Counted from the first letter of the stretch, positions 15,196-21,975 are shown. The stretch is 21,975 bases of DNA from Candidatus Cellulosilyticum pullistercoris (GCA_018883705.1 JAHLFQ010000135.1:1-21975); one strand, 5' to 3'. Notes: generated from the sequence alone by a model not told the origin. Translations and numbers: made by a program.

Positions 15196-16155
15196 TTACC
15201 ACTCTAGAAGCATCGTGCCCCAAGTAAGGCCTGCTCCAAAACCAGAAAGAATGATTTTATCTCCTGATTTTAAAAGTGCTTTGGCATCATAAAGTGCCAT
15301 AGGAATACTTGCTGCTGATGTATTACCATAGTGTGATAAATTTTTAAAGAAATGCTCTTTAGGTACACCTAACTTCTGTGCCACATTATCCATAATACGA
15401 CTATTGGCTTGATGTAAGATATATACTGCGATCTCTTCTGGGGTAAGCTGAGCTTTTTCTAGTACCTTACGAATACTTTCAGGTACTTTAGTAGTAGCAA
15501 ATACATAAACATCTCTTCCAGACATTTGTATCGTTTGCTTTCTTTCTTCTACCTGATAAAAGGTATGATTGCCTACTCCTGCTGGCAAAGTAATCTGATC
15601 TGCGCCTTTAGGATTTGAACCTGTTTCTATAGCTAAAATCTGATTTTCTTCACTCTTTGTATAAAGTACTGCACCAGCCCCATCTGCAAAGAGTACGCAA
15701 GTACCTCGGTCTTCCCAATCTAACATCTTACTTAATACTTCAGCACCAATAACCAGAGCATTTTGATAACCACCCTGATTCATCATACTGATGGCAACCT
15801 CAGAAGCAAATACAAATCCACTACATGCGGCTGTGATATCAAAACAAGTTGCCCTATCTGCACCTATATTTCTTGCAACCAGACAAGCCGTACTTGGCAT
15901 AGTGGTATCTGGTGAAACAGTTGCCACAATCACAAGTTCGATGTTATGTGCCTCTATGCCTGCTGCCGAAATGGCCTCTAAAGCTGCTGAAGTTGCTAAC
16001 TGCTCTGTTGTTTCTGTTACTGCAATGCATCTATTTTCAATGCCTGTCCTGGATCTAATCCATTCATCACTTGTATCCACTCTTTCGCTAAGTTTCTCAT
16101 TACTTAGCACCATTTGGGGTACAGCTTTTCCTAAGCCTGCAATCTTAACGCCCAT
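15196..16155 (-). CDS. fabH: 3-oxoacyl-ACP synthase III (FabH)
   Basis: Starts fatty acid synthesis by condensing an acyl-CoA primer with malonyl-ACP. The 319-residue thiolase-fold product has the Cys-His-Asn triad: C111 in DITAACSGF, H248 in LHQANSRI and N278 in SHYGNTSAAS. The N-terminal DEWIRSRTGIENR segment is typical for FabH. Primer preference (acetyl or branched-chain) cannot be read with confidence. The ATG lies 4 bases after AGAGGTGA, 21 bp downstream of fabT, so fabT and fabH are one transcription unit. Confidence 0.96.
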   Translation of the reverse strand: MGVKIAGLGKAVPQMVLSNEKLSERVDTSDEWIRSRTGIENRCIAVTETTEQLATSAALEAISAAGIEAHNIELVIVATVSPDTTMPSTACLVARNIGADRATCFDITAACSGFVFASEVAISMMNQGGYQNALVIGAEVLSKMLDWEDRGTCVLFADGAGAVLYTKSEENQILAIETGSNPKGADQITLPAGVGNHTFYQVEERKQTIQMSGRDVYVFATTKVPESIRKVLEKAQLTPEEIAVYILHQANSRIMDNVAQKLGVPKEHFFKNLSHYGNTSAASIPMALYDAKALLKSGDKIILSGFGAGLTWGTMLLEW

Positions 16156-16176
16156 CCTTTCACCTCTATTTCTTTG

Positions 16177-16623
16177 TTAAATGTTGTCATAGGTTTCTTT
16201 AACGAAACGGTCTAATGCGCTAAGTGCTTGAATCAGTACCTCATATTGACTTTCATCAATAGCTTGAAGCATGTTTTTAATCATTACATGATGAAAACGG
16301 TCATGTAATCGATAAGCAAATCTTCCTTTCTTAGTTAGGATAATTTTAACGATACGCCTATCTTCTTCAGTACTGGTTCTTTGTACATATTCTTTCTTTA
16401 CTAAATGATTAATCATAGTCGTTAATGTACCTACTGTTACATTGAGCTTCTTGGCAATTTCTGTCATTGTCTTAGCTTCAGTTCCTATCGCCTCTATAGC
16501 ATGGAGCTCATTAATAGTAAGATCATTTAAAGGGCCTTTCTTTAAAGCATCTTTTTCAATGGCTGTAATCTTATTAAAAGAATCAACTAGTAAATCATTT
16601 ATTATTTGCTCTGCATTTCGCAA
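16177..16623 (-). CDS. fabT: MarR-family regulator of fatty acid synthesis (FabT-type)
   Basis: A 148-residue MarR-type protein and the first gene of the operon. The winged helix-turn-helix spans about 52-100, with recognition-helix region LNVTVGTLTTMINHLVKKEYV and the wing motif EEDRR (86-90). FabT of streptococci represses the fab operon when bound to long-chain acyl-ACP. The assignment rests on position, the family and the TTTGA-N3-TCAAA palindromes at both flanking promoters. The start is TTG at 16623, 7 bases after AGGAGG (16631-16636); no in-frame ATG is near. Autoregulation is expected because its own promoter carries the boxes. Confidence 0.88.
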   Translation of the reverse strand: MRNAEQIINDLLVDSFNKITAIEKDALKKGPLNDLTINELHAIEAIGTEAKTMTEIAKKLNVTVGTLTTMINHLVKKEYVQRTSTEEDRRIVKIILTKKGRFAYRLHDRFHHVMIKNMLQAIDESQYEVLIQALSALDRFVKETYDNI

Positions 16624-16658
16624 CCTTTTTCCTCCTATTAACTAACCATCAAACATAC

Positions 16659-16671
16659 TTTGAAACTCAAA
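16659..16671 (-). promoter_or_regulatory. FabT-like operator, fab operon side, distal
   Basis: Read on the - strand, TTTGA-GTT-TCAAA: perfect five-base inverted arms. It lies in the predicted fabT leader, 16 bp (centre to centre) from the operator next to the -10. Confidence 0.65.
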
Positions 16672-16674
16672 CTA

Positions 16675-16687
16675 TTTTATATTCAAA
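16675..16687 (-). promoter_or_regulatory. FabT-like operator, fab operon side, proximal
   Basis: Read on the - strand, TTTGA-ATA-TAAAA: one mismatch from the arm consensus. It shares one base with the -10 hexamer, so a bound repressor would block the start of transcription. Confidence 0.55.
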
Positions 16688-16715
16688 GTATATGATTAGA
16701 TTTTTATATTGTCAA
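16687..16715 (-). promoter_or_regulatory. Promoter of the fabT-accA operon
   Basis: On the - strand: TTGACA (16715-16710), exactly 17-bp spacer, TATACT (16692-16687). The leader to the fabT TTG would be about 57 nt. It mirrors the divergent promoter at 16751-16779. Confidence 0.8.
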
Positions 16716-16750
16716 GTTTATTTTTTTCAAAAAAATTACATTTTTAAGAG

Positions 16751-16779
16751 TTGACAATTTAAGTATACATTACTATACT
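16751..16779 (+). promoter_or_regulatory. Promoter of the FabX-like gene
   Basis: TTGACA (16751-16756), exactly 17-bp spacer, TATACT (16774-16779); same hexamers and spacing as the divergent fabT promoter. The leader would be about 62 nt. Confidence 0.8.
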
Positions 16780-16791
16780 TTGATTAACAAA
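16779..16791 (+). promoter_or_regulatory. FabT-like operator, FabX-like side, proximal
   Basis: TTTGA-TTA-ACAAA: one base different from the remembered streptococcal core TTTGATTATCAAA. It shares one base with the -10 and covers the probable transcription start. Confidence 0.6.
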
Positions 16792-16798
16792 CTTTTAC

Positions 16799-16811
16799 TT
16801 TGAATATCAAA
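16799..16811 (+). promoter_or_regulatory. FabT-like operator, FabX-like side, distal
   Basis: TTTGA-ATA-TCAAA with perfect arms, in the leader of the FabX-like gene. Its centre is 20 bp from the proximal operator, about two helical turns, so two dimers would sit on the same face of the DNA. Confidence 0.65.
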
Positions 16812-16847
16812 CTATTTTTATTAATTTTTTATAAATGGGGTGAATTC

Positions 16848-17903
16848 ATGACACATTCATTAAATATCGGTGGCCTACTTCCTAAATTCCCAATTATCCA
16901 AGGTGGTATGGGTGTAGGTATCTCGCTTCACAATCTTGCTGGTCATGTGGCAAAAGCAGGTGGTATCGGTATTATTTCCTCAGCTCAAATAGGCTATAAA
17001 GAAACAGATTTTTTAACTAATACACTAGGCGCTAATCTAAGAGCTTTAAAAGAAGAAATAAAAAAAGCTAAAGCTATAGCTCCTCAAGGAATCATTGGAG
17101 TTAATATTATGGTAGCCCTTAGTCATTATGCTGAAATGGTTAAAAAAGCTGTAGACGCTGGGGCTGACCTTATTATCTCTGGGGCTGGACTTCCTGTTAA
17201 TCTACCACTTTATACAAAAGGTAGTAACACTAAGATTGCACCTATCGTTTCTTCTGGTAAAGCAGCAAGCGTGATTTGTAAACTCTGGGATAGAAAAAAT
17301 CAAGTAGCTCCTGATATGATTGTAGTAGAAGGTCCTTTAGCTGGCGGTCATCTTGGCTTTTCTGTTGATGAAATTAATAAAAATCCTAATGTGATCGACA
17401 TTATGAAAGATGTCAAAAAAGTAGTTGCAGAATATGAAGTGAAATACAATAAAACCATTCCTGTAGTGGTTGCCGGTGGATTTTACTCAGGTGAAGAAGT
17501 AAAAGCTGCCCTTAAGGAAGGCGCTGATGGGGTTCAAATGGCAACCCGATTCGTCACTACTTTTGAATGTGATGCACCTGATCCTTATAAAGAAGCTTAT
17601 ATTAAAGCAAATGCCGATCAAATTGGTATCATAAAAAGCCCTGTAGGCATGCCTGGTCGAGCTATTTTAAATCCTTTTATCACTAATGTACCAGGTAACA
17701 AAGCCTGTTATTATCACTGTATTGAAAAATGTGGTGTAACAACTATTCCTTACTGCATCTCTAAAGCGCTCATTTCAGCAGCAGAAGGTGATGTGAATAA
17801 TGCCTTACTCTTCTGTGGTAGTAATGCTTATCGTGCTACAAAGCTAGAACATGTGCACCATGTTTTTGAAGAAATTGAACGTGCCATTTCATCTAATAAT
17901 TAA
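16848..17903 (+). CDS. Nitronate monooxygenase-family flavoenzyme with four-Cys cluster (FabX-like)
   Basis: A 351-residue FMN TIM-barrel protein of the nitronate monooxygenase/FabK/FabX superfamily. Seen: PIIQGGMGVG (15-24), GVNIMVA (84-90), SGAGLP (111-116), the catalytic histidine H168 in LAGGHLGF, and the FMN phosphate region VVVAGGFYSG plus MATRF. Unlike FabK in this window, it has a C-terminal cysteine cluster, C287-x3-C291-x3-C295-x7-C303, suggesting a [4Fe-4S] cluster as in Helicobacter FabX, which turns decanoyl-ACP into cis-decenoyl-ACP. The frame opens at TTG 16800, but that lies inside an operator; the ATG at 16848 follows GGGGTGA (16837-16843). It is divergent from fabT and shares FabT-like boxes, so a fatty acid role is likely. 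Unsaturated fatty acid synthesis is inference; a plain nitronate monooxygenase, a second enoyl reductase or a PfaD-like enzyme are alternatives. Confidence 0.8.
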   Translation: MTHSLNIGGLLPKFPIIQGGMGVGISLHNLAGHVAKAGGIGIISSAQIGYKETDFLTNTLGANLRALKEEIKKAKAIAPQGIIGVNIMVALSHYAEMVKKAVDAGADLIISGAGLPVNLPLYTKGSNTKIAPIVSSGKAASVICKLWDRKNQVAPDMIVVEGPLAGGHLGFSVDEINKNPNVIDIMKDVKKVVAEYEVKYNKTIPVVVAGGFYSGEEVKAALKEGADGVQMATRFVTTFECDAPDPYKEAYIKANADQIGIIKSPVGMPGRAILNPFITNVPGNKACYYHCIEKCGVTTIPYCISKALISAAEGDVNNALLFCGSNAYRATKLEHVHHVFEEIERAISSNN

Positions 17904-17904
17904 A

Positions 17905-17950
17905 TACTAAAAGAGCCACTAATTTAAGTAAATTAGTGGCTCTTTTAGTA
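17905..17950 (+). terminator. Terminator of the FabX-like gene
   Basis: A perfect 21-bp inverted repeat (17905-17925 and 17930-17950) with an AAGT loop, ending in CTCTTTTAGTA, 1 bp after the stop codon. Flanking A and T tracts could let it work in both directions. Confidence 0.85.
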
Positions 17951-17987
17951 TCTAGATTGGCTTTACTCGCTATCTAAACAGGTAAAA

Positions 17988-18025
17988 TCCTGTATAAGCA
18001 CACTTTTCAGCCTACTTATACAGGA
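17988..18025 (-). terminator. Probable terminator of the UDG-fold gene
   Basis: An 11-bp perfect stem (17988-17998 and 18015-18025) with a 16-base loop. On the - strand it is followed by TTTTACC. It lies 41 bp past the stop of the - strand gene that ends at 18067. Confidence 0.6.
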
Positions 18026-18066
18026 CTTTCTCTCTAATAAGTAATTGGATTGTTTTCATAAAACCT

Positions 18067-18825
18067 TTAGTACATTTTATATGATGAATAGAATTTCCTA
18101 ATTTTATTCATCATTTGTTCTTTTTCTAATTCAAATTGTTTTTTCCTGTTCACATTTGCCCCTGAAGGATGTGGAAATCCCATTAAGCACTGCCTTTCCT
18201 CTATTATTCCCTTCTCTATAAGTATACTTATAACTTCTTCCACACATTTGCCTAATGGAATGATAAATGCCTCTTTTAAGGCTTCTACTTGAGGATAAAA
18301 ATGTGCTTCTACTTCTGTACGCAATAAATTACTTTTCATTAATTCTGGTGAATGCCCTGTGTAGTTCTTACCTTTTACGAAGGTGGCAAAAGGTAACATA
18401 GAAGTTGTATGGAGCATTTCATCTGCTTTACCAAAAAGTAACTCTGTACTTTCTAATCCAAGATGCGTTCCAAGCTCAAGTTCATCTAACATAGTAATAA
18501 TATTTTTTCTTAGTTGCCCTGCAAATCTTGCCTCTTTCTTACAAATATAAGGAATCTGCTCTAAAGGTATCTGCTCTTCTATACAGCGTCTTGCTACTAT
18601 AATAGATGCCTCCATCTGAGCAAAGCCCGGCGTAATGCCTACAATAAATATTTTTGCTTTTGGATTAAAGTATTCATTATGAGCTGCATAATAAATAGAA
18701 ATTTGTTTTTCTTCCTTAACAAGAAGCTCTGGTATGAGTAACTCTTCTTTTGTATATCTGTTCTTACATGGTAAATTCTCAATCACCTTATAATAATCTT
18801 TTAATGTAGGTATTATGTGCTTCAT
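18067..18825 (-). CDS. Divergent uracil-DNA glycosylase-superfamily protein
   Basis: A 252-residue protein with the two hallmark loops of the UDG fold: VGITPGFAQ (62-70) in the position of the water-activating loop, and HPSGAN (219-224) in the position of the HPS DNA-intercalation loop. A TTSMLPFAT segment (140-148) may be the uracil-pocket strand. It does not match a UDG family I can name: the usual catalytic Asp or Asn of loop 1 is Thr65 here, so base-excision activity is uncertain. There are seven or so scattered cysteines but no four-Cys Fe-S pattern like families 4 and 5. AAAGGAG precedes the ATG by 7 bases. Convergent with the FabX-like gene and not obviously linked to it. Confidence 0.6.
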   Translation of the reverse strand: MKHIIPTLKDYYKVIENLPCKNRYTKEELLIPELLVKEEKQISIYYAAHNEYFNPKAKIFIVGITPGFAQMEASIIVARRCIEEQIPLEQIPYICKKEARFAGQLRKNIITMLDELELGTHLGLESTELLFGKADEMLHTTSMLPFATFVKGKNYTGHSPELMKSNLLRTEVEAHFYPQVEALKEAFIIPLGKCVEEVISILIEKGIIEERQCLMGFPHPSGANVNRKKQFELEKEQMMNKIRKFYSSYKMY

Positions 18826-18975
18826 GTATTTCTCCTTTCATTTACTTTAGCCATTTTTCAGTTGTAACTATTTTTTCTTAAGTTATATTCCTACACTTCA
18901 TAATAGCTATATCCCTAAACCTTATTATAATCATTTAGTTGAGGTCTAATAAAATACATTTATCATCTGCTCCTT

Positions 18976-20610
18976 CTACTTCCATACTGCTTTAGGGATA
19001 AATCCAAATAATATAGGGGCCGAAGACCCATTAGGTAGCATATAAACAATCTCATTGGTAGCTTGTGACTTAATTTGCCCCACTAATGCTGCAACCTTTT
19101 GAGTCGTTAGAATCTCTTCATTGGGTATTTCAAAAATTTTATTCTTATTCCATCTTACAGCACCTAAATAACTACCACCTCGGGCATTAACAATAACCCC
19201 CATATCTTCATTATTTTTTATGGTGATTCTTATAGGCAAGCCATAGTTTCCTTTATTCCATATAGTCTCGCCCGTTAAAGCATCTAGCCCTTCTAACCAT
19301 TCTTCTTGCTCTCCACCAAGTACTAATTTTACAGGCTCACTAATATTTTTTAAATCTAAAATATATTGCCTTTCAATAACGTTAAAAGTACCTCTATTAT
19401 GTACATCTCTGCCTAATACACTTAACTGATCCAAATGGCTCAAACTAGACTTTTCATCCATAACTACTACCTGCCACGTAACTTCTCCACTACTTTCAAA
19501 ATCTAGTGTTCCAGATACTATCTCGTTCGTTTTCCAAGCTGCTACTGTAGAACTATCATAGATACAAAGTACTTGCCCTGGATTGACTGTATAATTTTGT
19601 GCTTTACTGCCTTTTAAATAATTTAAAACTGCGTTTTGACCTGTTTTTAAAACATGTTTGTTAGGGCCTTCTATGGCTTTATTGCTAATTTTTAGCGTTA
19701 CAGCCTGACTATTTGGCGTCGATACAAGGACTAAAAGTTTCTTAGAATAGTCAGTTCTATTTTGATGATGTACAAGTAATCGCCCCACTCCTGTAGTTGT
19801 CTCTTTGTATAAAATACCGCTACTGTAAATACTTTCTGGTGAGTTACTCATTAAAAGCGTACCATACGTATCGATTACCTCTATATTATTTCCTTCTCTG
19901 AAATGATTATAGTCTGTATCAATATATCCATCAATTAAATCTCCTTGCTTTCCTTTATTAAATAAATAGTAGCCATTTCTTTCAATTACTTTATTAGATA
20001 CAGTCACCTTACAAACCACTTTATTAGACCAATTCCCCCACTCATCTTGAAGTTCTAGGGTAATCTCATAAACACCGGCTTTCTTAAAGTACTTAGGTTT
20101 TCCTGATACCGTACTTCCATTAGTGGTTATATTCCTATAACGCCACCTCTGACTTTTAATATCAATGTTATTAGGATTCTCATAGGTATAATGAATCTGT
20201 AACTTTTCTCCTATCCCATAGGTCGTTTGCTTAGATTTAAAACTTGTAATCTTAAGTGGCTGATTGGCTATTATCTTCACTTTTCTACTCATCCAATCAC
20301 TCCATATGCCAGCACTATCCTTTACACGTAAAAAAACTTCTATTTCTCCCACTTTAACATTGCTTAGTAAGCTTTTTATATTTGTACTTGTTTTCTTTTT
20401 GCCATTAACCATGCACATCCATTCTCGCTTTACAATCTTCTTTTCATCTAGTCCATAACTCTCATCCATTACTTCAATAGGCTCATTTAACTGATAGGAT
20501 GTTTTTACAAAATTAAAATTTGCTACGGGCTTAAGAGACTTAGCATGACTTATAGATGGTATGACTAAAATGATCCACAAAATAAAACCTATGATTTTAT
20601 ATCGTTTCAT
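18976..20610 (-). CDS. Secreted protein with two PKD-like domains, unknown function
   Basis: A 544-residue exported protein whose function I do not recognise. A signal peptide covers 1-23 (MKRYK, hydrophobic core, SHA/K). Two beta-rich PKD/Ig-like domains follow: about 29-115, with VKDSAGIWSDW (97-106), and about 116-206, with LQDEWGNWSNKV (187-198); the repeated D-x-x-G-x-W-S element marks both. The remaining 340 residues are beta-rich, with no transmembrane anchor, sortase motif, SLH or dockerin repeats visible. Such domains are common in clostridial surface or secreted proteins that bind proteins or glycans. AGGAGG (20615-20620) lies 4 bases before the ATG. The histidine kinase gene lies upstream on the same strand but is separated by a terminator. 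Confidence 0.75.
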   Translation of the reverse strand: MKRYKIIGFILWIILVIPSISHAKSLKPVANFNFVKTSYQLNEPIEVMDESYGLDEKKIVKREWMCMVNGKKKTSTNIKSLLSNVKVGEIEVFLRVKDSAGIWSDWMSRKVKIIANQPLKITSFKSKQTTYGIGEKLQIHYTYENPNNIDIKSQRWRYRNITTNGSTVSGKPKYFKKAGVYEITLELQDEWGNWSNKVVCKVTVSNKVIERNGYYLFNKGKQGDLIDGYIDTDYNHFREGNNIEVIDTYGTLLMSNSPESIYSSGILYKETTTGVGRLLVHHQNRTDYSKKLLVLVSTPNSQAVTLKISNKAIEGPNKHVLKTGQNAVLNYLKGSKAQNYTVNPGQVLCIYDSSTVAAWKTNEIVSGTLDFESSGEVTWQVVVMDEKSSLSHLDQLSVLGRDVHNRGTFNVIERQYILDLKNISEPVKLVLGGEQEEWLEGLDALTGETIWNKGNYGLPIRITIKNNEDMGVIVNARGGSYLGAVRWNKNKIFEIPNEEILTTQKVAALVGQIKSQATNEIVYMLPNGSSAPILFGFIPKAVWK

Positions 20611-20650
20611 TATTCCTCCTGTTTATGTTTTATTTGAATCACTATACTTT

Positions 20651-20680
20651 ATTATATAGTCATTTTAAAAATTTTGTCAT
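20651..20680 (-). promoter_or_regulatory. Possible promoter of the secreted PKD-like gene
   Basis: On the - strand: ATGACA (20680-20675), 18-bp spacer, TATAAT (20656-20651). It lies just past the histidine kinase terminator and about 40 bp before the ATG, fitting a separate transcript. Confidence 0.45.
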
Positions 20681-20688
20681 AAAAAATA

Positions 20689-20718
20689 CCAAGTAGTTAC
20701 TTACTCTATGCTACTTGG
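20689..20718 (-). terminator. Terminator of the histidine kinase gene
   Basis: An 8-bp stem CCAAGTAG/CTACTTGG (20689-20696 and 20711-20718) with a 14-base loop. On the - strand it is followed by TATTTTTTATG. It lies 28 bp past the kinase stop. Confidence 0.75.
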
Positions 20719-20746
20719 CACTTTTATTGTTTCCTTATGTTTTCTG

Positions 20747-21975
20747 CTATTTTACCATTTTGATAGGAATCTCTAATATAAAAGTACTCCCTTCATTATA
20801 AATGGAATGTACTTTAATCTTAATACCCATGGTATAAGCAAGAGATTGTAAAAGACTTAGGCCAATGCCACTACCTTCAATCCCAGAAGCTCTTACTTCA
20901 CTACTTCTATAAAACCGATCAAAAATATGGGTAAGTTCCTCTTTTTTTATACCTTGTCCTGTATCTGATACTTTAACACGAATGCATTTATCCTGTTTTT
21001 CCACATCTAATGTAATCCTATCTTCACGACTAGAATACTTAATGGCATTTTCTAGTAAAATATTGATACATCTTTTGACTTTTGTTTCATCCCACTCTAC
21101 AGTATAGTCCTCTACTAATGGGTGATAATCAAAATAAATGTCATGAAGATTGGCAAGTTCTTTATAAATTTCTACTACTTCCTCAAAAAAAGGGGTTATC
21201 TGAACTGTTTTAACCTCTAATATTCCTTTCATATCTTCTTTAGACATCAGTAGTAAATCTTTATTCATTTTTTCTAGACCACTAATCTCACTCATAATAT
21301 GTGATAATTCATCAAAGTGTTTATAAATAGGATCTCCACTATTTTTAGCCATTAACTCCATCTTACCTCTGATAACTGCTAGTGGCGTTCTCATCTCATG
21401 AGAAGCATCTTGAATAAAACTCACCTGTTTATTGTAAGTTTTATGAAGTGGCTTTAATGCTAATTTTGCCAGATAAAAAGCTAATAAAAGGGCTACAATT
21501 AACAAAACAAAAAATGCTGTTAATAAAGCTCTCCTTAAATTATCCAAAGAATTCATTTCATCATCTATACTTAAAAGAAGCTGCACCCTGCATCCTTCAT
21601 ACATAAACTGTACACCTCTATAATGATAGGTACCATCTACTATGCTATAGATTTCATCGGATATTTTGTCTGGAAATTGAGGATACGTATGACTTCCTTT
21701 ATAAGTATGTGGACTCCCCTTTACTAAAGTATCTTTCTGCCATACATAACTGATCAGCTCCTTAATAAGAGGCGAAGGTAAAACCACCTCTTTTACAGTA
21801 TCTCCATCATAATTGATATGTGCATCTGTTAAAATCATATTCTTATGGGTTAATAACTTCTGGTCCACTGCTTCAAATAATGTTTCACGATATACATACT
21901 CTGTAATGATGGAAAAAATAATGAGTGTACCCATTACAATCCCTACACTCATCACCATAATATTACGTCTAGTTT
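20747..21975 (-). CDS. Sensor histidine kinase, 5' end outside window
   Basis: Membrane sensor kinase that autophosphorylates on a histidine and passes the phosphate to a response regulator. The frame stays open past the first visible ATG (21958) to the window edge, reading TRRNI before it, which looks like the start of a cytoplasmic N-terminus, so only a few residues are probably missing. Numbering from 21958: first membrane helix 1-20, extracytoplasmic sensor domain of about 120 residues (21-143), second helix about 145-168, phosphoacceptor H187 in QDASHEMRTPLAV, N-box LLENAIKYS (301-309) with N304, G1 box DTGQG (332-336), FDRFYR (346-351) and G2 box GSGIGLSLL. There is no clear HAMP or PAS domain. 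Its response regulator is expected just upstream, outside the window. The signal is unknown. Confidence 0.92.
   Translation of the reverse strand, partial: TRRNIMVMSVGIVMGTLIIFSIITEYVYRETLFEAVDQKLLTHKNMILTDAHINYDGDTVKEVVLPSPLIKELISYVWQKDTLVKGSPHTYKGSHTYPQFPDKISDEIYSIVDGTYHYRGVQFMYEGCRVQLLLSIDDEMNSLDNLRRALLTAFFVLLIVALLLAFYLAKLALKPLHKTYNKQVSFIQDASHEMRTPLAVIRGKMELMAKNSGDPIYKHFDELSHIMSEISGLEKMNKDLLLMSKEDMKGILEVKTVQITPFFEEVVEIYKELANLHDIYFDYHPLVEDYTVEWDETKVKRCINILLENAIKYSSREDRITLDVEKQDKCIRVKVSDTGQGIKKEELTHIFDRFYRSSEVRASGIEGSGIGLSLLQSLAYTMGIKIKVHSIYNEGSTFILEIPIKMVK

Noticed and set aside
16800..16847. Upstream TTG start for the FabX-like protein
   Set aside because: It lies inside a FabT-like palindrome just after the transcription start and has no ribosome binding site; the ATG at 16848 has GGGGTGA.
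16848..17903. Calling the divergent gene a second fabK
   Set aside because: It shares the FMN barrel and catalytic His but has a longer C-terminal region with four cysteines and lacks the close full-length similarity to FabK that 13929-14867 shows.

Overview
The window reads as chromosomal DNA of a low-GC, Gram-positive, probably spore-forming anaerobe of the Clostridia (Lachnospiraceae-like). The signs are AT-rich codon use, strong AGGAGG Shine-Dalgarno sites, a spore photoproduct lyase homologue, an EutH-type permease and a streptococcus-like type II fatty acid operon under a FabT-type regulator. No mobile element, CRISPR array, rRNA or tRNA was seen.

Layout. On the + strand: the 3' part of an ABC-F ATPase gene (1-1137), a SplB-like radical SAM gene (1287-2309) and an orphan eutH-like gene (2401-3483). 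These face a - strand block: a secreted CAP-domain protein with an internal 33-bp repeat (3580-4356), an M17 leucyl aminopeptidase (4671-6140) and an ArsC/Spx-fold protein (6245-6604). The centre (6796-16623, - strand) is a complete fatty acid synthesis operon in the order fabT-fabH-acpP-fabK-fabD-fabG-fabF-accB-fabZ-accC-accD-accA, tightly packed, with several overlapping or abutting genes and a terminator after accA. Facing away from fabT is a + strand gene (16848-17903) for a nitronate monooxygenase/FabX-like flavoenzyme. The right end (- strand) holds a divergent uracil-DNA-glycosylase-fold protein, a large secreted protein of unknown function with PKD-like domains, and a sensor histidine kinase whose 5' end lies outside the window.

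How the genes work together. AccABCD makes malonyl-CoA, FabD loads it onto AcpP, FabH starts the chain, and FabF, FabG, FabZ and FabK elongate it. There is no fabA, fabM or fabN, so the operon has no recognisable isomerase for unsaturated fatty acids. From memory of the streptococcal locus, fabM sits beside fabT there. Here that side of fabT carries the flavoenzyme gene, with a four-cysteine cluster reminiscent of the Fe-S flavoenzyme FabX of Helicobacter. The two divergent promoters are near mirror images (both TTGACA-N17-TATACT), and each is followed by two FabT-like palindromes (TTTGA-N3-TCAAA). The most interesting hypothesis from this window is therefore that the flavoenzyme is the missing unsaturated-fatty-acid branch enzyme, co-regulated with the operon by FabT.

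Several starts were moved from the longest open frame to the start supported by a Shine-Dalgarno site (splB-like, CAP protein, fabF, fabG, acpP, fabX-like). Everything is read by eye; family assignments rest on motifs and remembered homologues.
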